DNA of 44,957 bases from Bacteroidota bacterium (GTDB lineage: Bacteria > Bacteroidota > Bacteroidia > Chitinophagales > Chitinophagaceae), in assembly GCA_013289015.1 (NCBI GenBank), contig JABDAV010000016.1, forward strand, positions 1 through 44,957, in the 5' to 3' direction. A program made the position numbers and the translations under genes. The stretch's first letter is position 1. Every line of letters begins with the position of its first letter. A model generated the notes under the pieces. It saw only the letters and a list, made by a program, of their open reading frames with translations. It was not told the DNA's origin and searched no databases. Of this stretch, positions 18,458-26,638 are shown piece after piece.

Positions 18458-18580
18458 TTAAGGGTGCAATGGGGCCGGAGGTTTATGACCATGTGCGGGC
18501 GGGGCACAGGATACAATCGTACCTGAAATAACCAATGCAAGTATAATTAACCGGATAAGTTGACTAAAGCTCTTTTTCAT
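18458..18580 (-). CDS. Small (40 aa) lipoprotein, Pro/His-rich
   Basis: Reading the minus strand from the ATG at 18580 gives MKKSFSQLIRLIILALVISG, then TIVSC, then a short tail APPAHGHKPPAPLHP before TAA. The Lys start, 15-residue hydrophobic core and lipobox IVSC make a textbook lipoprotein signal (Cys25). The mature part would be only 16 residues, rich in Pro and His. It resembles the tiny lipoproteins of Bacteroidota that are often mis-annotated as quinol oxidase subunit 4. Role unknown; the His-rich tail could bind metal (inference). Confidence 0.55.
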   Translation of the reverse strand: MKKSFSQLIRLIILALVISGTIVSCAPPAHGHKPPAPLHP

Positions 18581-18640
18581 TTATTTATTTGAGGTATTCC
18601 AATATACGCGATCATCTGTTTATAAGCAATCCAATAATGA

Positions 18641-18964
18641 GGCCATTTATTGGCGGAGTCTTTTGATACGGTCATACGGGAGCTAATTTATTGCACTTTT
18701 ACCCCGGTGGCTTATTTAGACGAATTATTGCCGCTATATAACCGGTATTTCTTCGATCTATTGGATCGAAGTTATATCGAAGAAATAAGCCTCCAGGTAC
18801 TTGAGTGTATACTTAAAAGACTTTACAGGTCAGGACGATACTACTGAATGAGCTTTACCCGGGCCAAGGTTTTACAAATCGGAGAAGGTTATGGAATAAA
18901 ATAATAGCCAAAAATCTTTTCTGTTTTATCTCCTAAAGACTCCGCTAATAAATTAAGGCCATTT
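18641..18964. mobile_element. MITE-like element with 19-bp terminal inverted repeats
   Basis: Left end ATTTATTGGCGGAGTCTTT (18645-18663) and right end AAAGACTCCGCTAATAAAT (18935-18953) are inverted copies with one mismatch, 309 bp apart. GGCCATTT is found directly outside or overlapping both ends (18641-18648 and 18957-18964), as a target duplication might be. An inner inverted repeat ATTTCTTCGAT/ATCGAAGAAAT lies at 18747-18757 and 18776-18786. No transposase is present; one weak 65-codon frame lies inside. Likely a non-autonomous or decayed element. Confidence 0.5.
18650..18847 (+). CDS. Doubtful 65-aa ORF inside the MITE-like element
   Basis: Starts with TTG inside the left inverted repeat and encodes an acidic, helix-prone sequence (AESFDTVIRELIYCTFTPVA...) without a signal peptide or known motif. 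The frame has plausible composition but no ATG. The right inverted repeat read on the minus strand also encodes LLAES, so the similarity of the ends exists at protein level too. It could be an element-borne peptide or a remnant of a larger gene; I would not call it a gene without homologues. Confidence 0.2.
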   Translation: MAESFDTVIRELIYCTFTPVAYLDELLPLYNRYFFDLLDRSYIEEISLQVLECILKRLYRSGRYY

Positions 18965-19050
18965 TTTGTATTGATCGCAGTTGCTTTTTATTCAATAAAA
19001 ATTATCGTTGTTAACAATTATATTTACATTCATTATCAATAATTGCTCTT

Positions 19051-19677
19051 ATGAAAAAAAATTATGCACTACTGCTTTTAATATTACTTCCTGTTTGCCT
19101 GAATGCGCAATCGAAATCAACAACAAAACAACTTTGTGAATTTGAAAAACTTTTTTCTTTAAAACCGGGCATGGATATGCCTGCAACCATTGCGCTGTTG
19201 AATCAATATTCAAAAATTACTTTGTTAAATCAAACCACAGAAAAACTAAAGCCTTATGCAAGTGGCAGCGATTCCATTCTGCACGAAGTAGTAACGTACC
19301 GGATTGATTCAAGCGTATGCCTTCTTGGAAGAGATAACTTAATAAAATTCGAATTTGCTGACGGCCAATTGTATAAAGCTTACATGGAAAGCTCTTTTGG
19401 TAAAAATGAATTTCCTGACGTGATGTCCAACTTTGATCTCCTGCATACGCAAATATTGAAATCCTGGAAATATGAAAAGAAACTAACTATCTCAGGGGGC
19501 AGTGTTTCCGGGCTTGCCTATAATTTTTATAAAACACCTGACAAAAAAGCAAAGCTGGATATGTGCCAGCTACAATATGTAAAAACAGATTCCCGCAATG
19601 TTGACAAGGATATGTACAAACTTGAAGTTTTATGGGTAAATCTGAATAATACAAGAATGGAAAATTCAAACTATTGA
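19051..19677 (+). CDS. Secreted hypothetical protein
   Basis: 208 aa. Signal peptide MKKNYALLLLILLPVCLNAQ, then a soluble mixed alpha/beta chain of about 188 residues with three cysteines (near 29, 90 and 171). No family recognised. The gene is convergent with the VIT transporter gene 22 bp downstream, with no obvious terminator between them, so the two transcripts may overlap. Confidence 0.65.
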   Translation: MKKNYALLLLILLPVCLNAQSKSTTKQLCEFEKLFSLKPGMDMPATIALLNQYSKITLLNQTTEKLKPYASGSDSILHEVVTYRIDSSVCLLGRDNLIKFEFADGQLYKAYMESSFGKNEFPDVMSNFDLLHTQILKSWKYEKKLTISGGSVSGLAYNFYKTPDKKAKLDMCQLQYVKTDSRNVDKDMYKLEVLWVNLNNTRMENSNY

Positions 19678-19699
19678 TCCAATTTAATTCACATCATTC

Positions 19700-20389
19700 T
19701 TATCCTGTTTTTACACCGAACAGGTAGCCGACCAGTGCCGACATACACATAGCAAACGTACCCCAGAAACAAATTCTGGCTATCGATTTTCCAATGGCAG
19801 AACCACCTGTTTTTGCCGCAACCGCGCCTGAAAAAGCCAGGAAGATTATTGCAAACCCATATTGGAAATATATCATTTGCTTAAGCGGCGCGAACAGCGA
19901 AACCAATAATGGCAATAAACCACCTGCTATAAACGAACAGGCAGAAGCAAATGCAGCCTGGAAAGGCCTGGGCTGAGTGATCTCATTAATACCCAATTCT
20001 TCTCTTGCATGCGTACCCAATGCGTCGTGATGGGTTAACCGGGTAGCTACTTCCATTGCCAGTTCTTTTGTTAATCCTCTCCGTTCGTATATTTTGGCAA
20101 GTTCTTTCAATTCTATTTCAGGCATCGCTTCCAGCTCTTTTTGTTCTCTTTCCAGGTCTGCGGCTTCAACATCTGATTGAGAACTTACGGAAACATATTC
20201 ACCTGCGGCCATCGATAAGGCGCCTGCCACCAATCCTGCCAAAGCAGCCAATACTACAGGGTTTCTTGTGGTGCTCGCTGCTGCCACGCCAATCGCCAGG
20301 CTTGTAGTGGACAATATCCCATCATTTGTACCTAAAACCGCAGCCCTGAGCCATCCGCTTCGGTTGATATAATGCTTTTCCAACTCCAT
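19700..20389 (-). CDS. VIT/CCC1-family Fe(2+)/Mn(2+) transporter
   Basis: 229 aa, inner-membrane protein. Family signatures GTNDGILSTTSLAIG (residues 20-34) with Asp23, and GALSMAAGEYVSVSSQ (56-71) with Met60 and Glu64, line the metal path in VIT1. A cytosolic Glu-rich helical segment (about 75-130; EADLEREQKEL-like, HDALGTHAREELGI) corresponds to the metal-binding domain between TM2 and TM3. Three hydrophobic helices follow (about 146-165, 170-190, 203-225). Expected to move ferrous iron or manganese out of the cytoplasm, protecting from metal excess. Length is normal for the bacterial family. Confidence 0.9.
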   Translation of the reverse strand: MELEKHYINRSGWLRAAVLGTNDGILSTTSLAIGVAAASTTRNPVVLAALAGLVAGALSMAAGEYVSVSSQSDVEAADLEREQKELEAMPEIELKELAKIYERRGLTKELAMEVATRLTHHDALGTHAREELGINEITQPRPFQAAFASACSFIAGGLLPLLVSLFAPLKQMIYFQYGFAIIFLAFSGAVAAKTGGSAIGKSIARICFWGTFAMCMSALVGYLFGVKTG

Positions 20390-20644
20390 ATTAATAGTTT
20401 GACCCTGCTGTTTATGCGTTTAAAAGATGCAGTTCTCAAATGTATGCAAACAGCCTGCAATACAGCTCGCATCACAGACTTTAGAAATAATTTTAAGCAG
20501 CTTTATGGCTAACTAAATTTTGATAAAATTAATATGCGTAACCAAGGATAAAAAATTCTAATTTCATCATCGGTTTTTTTTAATACTGTTTTGAACGATT
20601 AACCTTAAATCCAAAATGAATGCACCTGCTTTATTTGATGCAAT

Positions 20645-23600
20645 ATGAAGTTGACACCTAAAAAAATTTTGCTAAGAACTTTAAAGGTCACCTGCATTAC
20701 ACTTATTGGCATTTTATTGTTGATGTTCCTGCTGCCAATTCTTTTTCCTGATTTTGTTGCCTCAAAAATTAAAACCTGGGCGAATGCCGCTATTACCACA
20801 GAGCTGAACTTTTCAAAAGCCCGCTTATCTTTCTTTAATCATTTCCCTTCACTTACACTTACACTGTATGATGTGAGTTTAAAAGGCTCAAAACCTTTTG
20901 AAAAAGACACACTGCTCACTGCAAATGAAATTGCTTTAGGCATAGATATTTACACTGTTTTTTCCAGCAGGATCAATGTGGATGAAATATATCTTACCAA
21001 AGGGAATGTAAATATTAAGGTGGGTAAGAACGGTGCACCGAATTATAATATCTACCGGTCTGACAGCACTGTAAAAAATTTAGCCGACAGCAGCAGCGCC
21101 CAATTAAAAATAGAACACATCCAGGTTGAACACTCCAATCTTGTGTACAATGATCAATCGTTGCCAATGCTTATCAATGCAAGAGAATTAAATTATACAG
21201 GAAAGGGAGATCTGAGCAAGGCTATTTTCGACCTGTATTCAAATGTGAGCATAGATTCATTCGATCTTGACTATGACAGCATGCATTATATCGGTTCAAA
21301 GCAGGTTCAGGCCGATCTGATCACAAAGATTAATACCAATTCACTGGCATTTTCTTTTGAAAAGAACGACCTGTACATTAATAAACTGCCGGTGCAGTTG
21401 AAAGGAAAGTTTGAGTTGCTGAAAAATGGCTACAACATGGATTTCCGGCTCATTTCCTACAATACAAACCTGCATGATGTTTTTACTGCACTGCCTCCCG
21501 AATATCTTTCATGGCTTGAGAAAACAAATGTAAAAGGCGTTGCTAATATGGATGCATACTTAACAGGAAAATACATTGAAGCGCAAAATATAATGCCCGA
21601 TCTTGGATTTACCATGCAGATTCGCAATGGTTATATTGCTTATCAAAATGCGCCAATACCTATTAGTAACTTGTTCTTAAACTTTGATACAAAACTTCCT
21701 TCACTTAATACAGACAGTTTATATGTGAATATTGATTCTATTTTTTTCAATATGGACAAAGATTATTTCAGCTCTGTTATCCAGCTAAAAGATCTTAACA
21801 AACCGCATATATATGCAAGGCTTAATTCGGATATTGATCTTGAAAAATGGAACAAAGCCACGGGAATTGCATCCGTTGACCTGAAGGGAAAATGTGCTGT
21901 TCATTTTATTGCGCAGGGCAATTACAGCACAGCAGTTGTGCATAGCGGAATAAGAAAGGTTGATACAGTTATTTCTTCTATCCCGAAGTTTAATCTTGAT
22001 GCATCACTTATTAACGGCTACTTTAAATATGCTTCTTTGCCACAGGCAGTAAGCAATATCAGTTTTAACGTAAATGCTTCCTGCCCCGACAGTAATTATC
22101 ATCACACAAAATTTGCTGTTGAAAATATCAACGCCACTGCATTGAGTAATTATATAAAGGGACATGTACATATAAGCGGTGAAAAGGACCTGCCGGTTGA
22201 TGCTGACCTGAAAACATCATTGCACCTGAGTGAGATCAAACAATTTTGCCCGATAGATAAAGACAGCCTTGATGTAAACGGCGATCTGAATATTGACCTG
22301 CAATGCAAGGGCAAATACAATCCTGGTAAAAAAATATTCCCGGTAACAAAAGCAAGTTTTGTTTTGAACAACGGCAGTGTTCAAACAAAATATTATCCAA
22401 AGCCGGTTGAAAAAATACAGGCAAATATTGTTTTAACCGGAACCTCAACTTCTTTAAAAGATATACGGCTTGCCATGCAGCCTGTATCATTTGAATTTGA
22501 AGGACAACCTTTTTTATTAAAAGCAGATCTGAAAAATTTTGACGATCTGCGTTATGTTGTAAGCTCTGAAGGCGTGATAGATATCGGAAAAATCTATAAG
22601 GTCTTTGCGATAAAAGGATATAATGTAAGCGGATTAATTAAAGCGGATCTTTCGTTAAAAGGCAAACAAAGCGATGCTACTGCAGGACGGTACAATAAAC
22701 TATTCAATTCAGGAACGCTGAAGGTGCAGCACATTGTACTTACTACTGATCTTTACCCGCAGCCTTTTTATATAAGTACAGGATTGTTTCGTTTTGAACA
22801 GGAAAAAATGTGGTTTGATGCATTTCAAGCGCGTTACGGCAAAACAGATCTTTCAATGAAAGGCTATCTTACCAACGTTATTGATTACGCGCTGAACAAA
22901 GGCGCGCTGAAAGGAAATTTTGATTTCAGTTCGCCGCATTTTTATGCTGATGAATTCATGGCTTATGCAAGCAGCAGTTCTTCTAACAATACAACAACAA
23001 CTTCACCTTCTGCCGGCGTTATCATGGTTCCTTCAAATCTTTCGTTAACATTGAATGCAAATGCAAACCAGGTAAGTTATAATGGACTTGATATAAAAGA
23101 TTTCAAAGGCCAGGTGATGATGGACAGCAGTAAATTTAAGCTTAACCAAACAGGATTTAACATTATTGATGCACCTGTTGTTATGGATGCAAGCTACCAG
23201 AGTTTATCTCCTTCAAAAGCATATTTTACCTATCATATCAACGCGCGGGACTTTGATGTAAACAAAGCATATAAGGAAATAAAAACATTCCATGACCTTG
23301 CTCCTGCAGCAGCAAATGCGCAGGGAATTATTTCACTCGATTATACGTTAAGTGGTAAGCTGAATGCAAACATGCACCCGGTTTATCCTTCATTAAAAGG
23401 CGGTGGTGCGTTGTCGGTAAAAAATGTAAAGATGAAAGGCTTTAAGCTAATGAATGCAGTAAGTGCAGCCACTGATAAGTCTGATGTAAAAGATCCTGAT
23501 CTTTCAAAAGTGGATATTAAAACAACCATTGCCAATAATATTATTACACTCGAACGCACTAAGCTTCGAGTGGCGGGTTTCAGGCCACGCTTTGAAGGAC

Positions 23601-23779
23601 AGGTAAGTCTCGACGGCAAACTTGATCTTACAGGTCGCCTTGGTTTGCCGCCATTTGGTATTTTGGGTATTCCGTTTACAGTAACAGGCACGCAGGAAAA
23701 TCCGCAGGTGCATTTACGCCGTAATAAAGACAGCGATAAAATTGATGAAACGACGGAAGATCCGGATAAGGATGAATAA
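20645..23779 (+). CDS. AsmA-family envelope protein
   Basis: 1044 aa. One N-terminal membrane helix (about 14-34) is followed by an AsmA-like start (ATITTEL-type segment, RLSFFNHFPSLTLTLYDVSLKG, TLLTANEIALGIDI) and a very long beta-rich chain, ending in the AsmA_2-type segment (VDIKTTIANNIITLERTKLRVAGFR..., GRLGLPPFGILGIPF) and an acidic tail. AsmA/TamB-type proteins are bridge-like and are thought to carry phospholipids or assist outer-membrane assembly from the inner membrane. Monocistronic, divergent from the VIT gene. The specific cargo is not known. Confidence 0.85.
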   Translation: MKLTPKKILLRTLKVTCITLIGILLLMFLLPILFPDFVASKIKTWANAAITTELNFSKARLSFFNHFPSLTLTLYDVSLKGSKPFEKDTLLTANEIALGIDIYTVFSSRINVDEIYLTKGNVNIKVGKNGAPNYNIYRSDSTVKNLADSSSAQLKIEHIQVEHSNLVYNDQSLPMLINARELNYTGKGDLSKAIFDLYSNVSIDSFDLDYDSMHYIGSKQVQADLITKINTNSLAFSFEKNDLYINKLPVQLKGKFELLKNGYNMDFRLISYNTNLHDVFTALPPEYLSWLEKTNVKGVANMDAYLTGKYIEAQNIMPDLGFTMQIRNGYIAYQNAPIPISNLFLNFDTKLPSLNTDSLYVNIDSIFFNMDKDYFSSVIQLKDLNKPHIYARLNSDIDLEKWNKATGIASVDLKGKCAVHFIAQGNYSTAVVHSGIRKVDTVISSIPKFNLDASLINGYFKYASLPQAVSNISFNVNASCPDSNYHHTKFAVENINATALSNYIKGHVHISGEKDLPVDADLKTSLHLSEIKQFCPIDKDSLDVNGDLNIDLQCKGKYNPGKKIFPVTKASFVLNNGSVQTKYYPKPVEKIQANIVLTGTSTSLKDIRLAMQPVSFEFEGQPFLLKADLKNFDDLRYVVSSEGVIDIGKIYKVFAIKGYNVSGLIKADLSLKGKQSDATAGRYNKLFNSGTLKVQHIVLTTDLYPQPFYISTGLFRFEQEKMWFDAFQARYGKTDLSMKGYLTNVIDYALNKGALKGNFDFSSPHFYADEFMAYASSSSSNNTTTTSPSAGVIMVPSNLSLTLNANANQVSYNGLDIKDFKGQVMMDSSKFKLNQTGFNIIDAPVVMDASYQSLSPSKAYFTYHINARDFDVNKAYKEIKTFHDLAPAAANAQGIISLDYTLSGKLNANMHPVYPSLKGGGALSVKNVKMKGFKLMNAVSAATDKSDVKDPDLSKVDIKTTIANNIITLERTKLRVAGFRPRFEGQVSLDGKLDLTGRLGLPPFGILGIPFTVTGTQENPQVHLRRNKDSDKIDETTEDPDKDE

Positions 23780-24073
23780 ATAAACCGGCTGCAGCGATCG
23801 CTGCCTCATCTAAAACAATGATGCAGTAATTTTTAATAGCAGATTTTCTTCTTTACTTTTTATTTCGGGCTTACCTGTTTTCAATGGGCTCAATGATTGT
23901 TGTAAAAATATTTGCCTGTGAAATAGTTGAAATCCTTTTTAAACAGCTTTTAAGGCAGATTGCCGCAATCTCTGAAATTATTTGCGTAAAATGATTTGTT
24001 CAGCATTCATATACCAATGAAGAGCAGGGGCAATCATTCGACTTATAATGATGCCGGCTAATCATTTCCGATA

Positions 24074-25396
24074 TCAGTAAACAAGTAACTCTTCAATTAA
24101 CTTATACTTAAAATACAGGTTATATTTTGCTTGTATTGTTTTCACCTGCTGTGTATACAACTGGTCTTTTGCAAGTATAAGTTCAAGCGAAGAAATGTAA
24201 CCCAGTTTATGCCTTTCTTCAAATGCTTCATAAGCCAGTTGGCCTTGTTGCAAAGATTCCTTCTCCAATAAATATTTTTGTTTGGCTGAAAAAAAATCAT
24301 TCAACAGTTGCTGAACATTTTTTGCAATATCATTTTCAATTTGCTGTGTTGCAAGTTTTGCATTGGAAAGATTTATTTTTTCTTTTTCAATGGCAAACCT
24401 GTTTTGGTATTTATTAAACAGCGGAACCTGTAAAACGAAGCCAACTGTTTTGCCAAAATTGTTATTAAGCTGCTGCCCAAACGAAATATGATCGCTGCTT
24501 AAATTCCTGTCAAGTGAATTGTAATTTGAAAAAATATTTCCTGCAAAAGAAAGCGTAGGGAATAGATTTCCTTTGGCTGATTTTACATTCATTTCTGCTG
24601 ACCGTTCTTCAAACATGCTTTCCAATAATGCAGGATAATTTTTTAAAACAGTGTCCAATACTTCGGAGAGTGTGAAATCTTTAGTTACAATACTTTTTAT
24701 TTCCGTTGAATCAATATCTTTTATATCAAACGCTGTATTGTAATGTAATCCTATTAAATATTTTAACTGGTTGATGGCTGTGAGTGAATCATTTTGTATA
24801 TCCACCAAATCTGCCTGTTCTGTTTTGTAACGCGTATTGATGGTATAATAATCGCTTTTACTTAGTTTACCCACATCAATTTCTTCCTGCACAACATTCA
24901 ATTCCTCCCGTGTATGTTGATTGTTATTTCTTATAGTTGAAACCTGTTCCCTGTCGTACATTACTTTTGCATAAGCAGCTGTTATTGAAAAAAAAATATT
25001 CATCTCATTTTTTTGATAAGCATATTCTTCTGCTTTTATTTTATACAAACTGCTTTTGATTGCATTTAAAGCAGAAAAACCTGAAAAAATATTCAGTTCA
25101 ACAGTCATATTAAAATCTCCGCCGCTGAAATTATCTCTTACAAAATTGTTGGTGACCGGATCAATATTTTTTCCTGAAGAGAAAATATGTTCTGCATTTA
25201 CTGAAACAGCAGGAAGCAAATTAAATATTGCTGCCTGCTTGTCAATATAACTGCTTTCAATATCGTGTTGACTTCTTTGTAAGCCAATATTATTTTCTTT
25301 CGCAGCATTAAAACAGTCTTCCAAAGAATATGGCTGCTGGTTAAAAGCATGTTCACACGACAATAAAATCAATATCAGGATGGTAAATAATTTCAT
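24074..25396 (-). CDS. TolC-family outer-membrane efflux channel of the peptide-export operon
   Basis: 440 aa with a signal peptide (SCEHAFNQQ). The start YSLEDCFNAAKENNIGLQRSQHDIE is the standard TolC/OEP beginning, and a second, similar repeat follows near residue 225 (FTLSEVLDTVLKNYPALLESMFEERSAEMNVKSAKGNLFPTLSF), so both structural repeats of the long-helix barrel are present. As last gene of the 30483-24074 unit its ATG overlaps the HlyD stop by 4 bp (ATGA). It should form the outer-membrane exit of a tripartite (ABC-HlyD-TolC) exporter. Confidence 0.93.
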   Translation of the reverse strand: MKLFTILILILLSCEHAFNQQPYSLEDCFNAAKENNIGLQRSQHDIESSYIDKQAAIFNLLPAVSVNAEHIFSSGKNIDPVTNNFVRDNFSGGDFNMTVELNIFSGFSALNAIKSSLYKIKAEEYAYQKNEMNIFFSITAAYAKVMYDREQVSTIRNNNQHTREELNVVQEEIDVGKLSKSDYYTINTRYKTEQADLVDIQNDSLTAINQLKYLIGLHYNTAFDIKDIDSTEIKSIVTKDFTLSEVLDTVLKNYPALLESMFEERSAEMNVKSAKGNLFPTLSFAGNIFSNYNSLDRNLSSDHISFGQQLNNNFGKTVGFVLQVPLFNKYQNRFAIEKEKINLSNAKLATQQIENDIAKNVQQLLNDFFSAKQKYLLEKESLQQGQLAYEAFEERHKLGYISSLELILAKDQLYTQQVKTIQAKYNLYFKYKLIEELLVY

Positions 25397-26637
25397 GAAG
25401 GTTTATTATCAAATTCCTTAAATAATCTTTTAATAAAATACTGAACAAGAATCAGCCTGCCTGTAATTATTTCACCAGAAATATTATAACCTGATTTTAA
25501 TTGAAAGCGGTTCGCATTATTTAATTTGATAAGTGCATAAAACTTATCATTTTCTTTTCTTGTTGAAATATAGGTTACATTCCCTTTAATGATTCCGTAT
25601 TCCAAATGATAATAAGCATCCAGTTCAAGATGTGCCGGCATTGCCTGTTTTACATATTGAATATTATTTTCAGGTAACACCACTTTTGCATAGAAATCAT
25701 TTTTATCCGGTGAGATACTTAGCAGCAGATCGTTTTTGTTTATGAGATTACTTGTCTGTTGCGCATTATAAATAAAATTCACTGTTCCGTTTGCAGTTGC
25801 AATCAAATATTGTTTAGACAATTCGCGGCTTAAAAATCCAAGGTTTTCATTTGTCTTTACCAATTCATTTTGCAGATCAATTTGCAACTGGTTAAGGTTT
25901 TGATCATTTTCTTCCAGCTCGATATTATTTAATACTAGTTGATGTTGTTTTGATGCGAACACATTTGTATTAGCGTCCTTCTGTGTTAACTGTTTTTGTA
26001 ATTCAGCTTTTGTATTGTTTAATGATTCCTGTATATCGTTTGTCAAATCCTTGCCGGCATTATATTCCAGCTTGCTCAACATATCTTTTTTATATAAAAC
26101 AGAATCTGCTTTATTGCGTTCCAACGCATCATTTAGTTTTTGTTGCTGCAGTTTGTATTGCGCATTCAACAACTGAATATTGTTATTTATATTTTCTGTA
26201 TTCAGATCTCGGTCAGATGTATTTAATTTATTTTCAACACCAACTTCATTCTTTTTTTTGCCTGATGCATTTATCAATAGTTGCACAGATTGCAACTTCT
26301 TTTCTAAAAAATTTTTATTTGCATTTTGAGCAGTGTATTCTTTTGCGTTTGCGTCGTTGTAAACGATCATAAGCGTATCGCCGGTTTTAATTTTTTCACC
26401 TTCATGCACATATACTTTTAAAAGTTGCGCTTCGAAAGGCGCTTTCAGATCAAGTTGCGGGCTTTGCGAAATAATCTCTCCCTGCGTAAATGAAACCGTA
26501 TCATTTATTTTTACTGTGAAAAGCAATATCAAACCCAACAACAAAAACCCAAATAAAATCCTGGAAAACCACACAATAAATTTTTGTGAGTTCATGGAAT
26601 AATCTTCGCTGTATAAAAATGTATTCTTCGAATTCAT
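25393..26637 (-). CDS. HlyD-family membrane-fusion protein
   Basis: 414 aa from the ATG at 26637, one base after the ABC-gene stop; an upstream in-frame ATG at 26676 would overlap the ABC gene by 38 bp. One membrane helix (about residues 22-40 from the chosen start) follows a short cytosolic N-terminus. Then come half-lipoyl motifs (APFEAQLLKVYVHEGEKIKTGDTLMIV and a second near GTVNFIYNAQQTSNLINKNDLLLSI), long coiled-coil helices between them, and a beta-barrel C-terminus. It links the inner-membrane ABC transporter to the TolC channel. Overlaps tolC by 4 bp. Confidence 0.92.
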   Translation of the reverse strand: MNSKNTFLYSEDYSMNSQKFIVWFSRILFGFLLLGLILLFTVKINDTVSFTQGEIISQSPQLDLKAPFEAQLLKVYVHEGEKIKTGDTLMIVYNDANAKEYTAQNANKNFLEKKLQSVQLLINASGKKKNEVGVENKLNTSDRDLNTENINNNIQLLNAQYKLQQQKLNDALERNKADSVLYKKDMLSKLEYNAGKDLTNDIQESLNNTKAELQKQLTQKDANTNVFASKQHQLVLNNIELEENDQNLNQLQIDLQNELVKTNENLGFLSRELSKQYLIATANGTVNFIYNAQQTSNLINKNDLLLSISPDKNDFYAKVVLPENNIQYVKQAMPAHLELDAYYHLEYGIIKGNVTYISTRKENDKFYALIKLNNANRFQLKSGYNISGEIITGRLILVQYFIKRLFKEFDNKPS

Positions 26638-26638
26638 T

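Noticed and set aside
18650-18847. 65-aa plus-strand frame as a confident gene
   Set aside because: TTG start inside an inverted repeat, no motif, no signal peptide; kept only as a doubtful feature.
23780-24073. Searched for a second GG-leader peptide downstream of tolC
   Set aside because: No small frame with a Gly-Gly leader was found on either strand.
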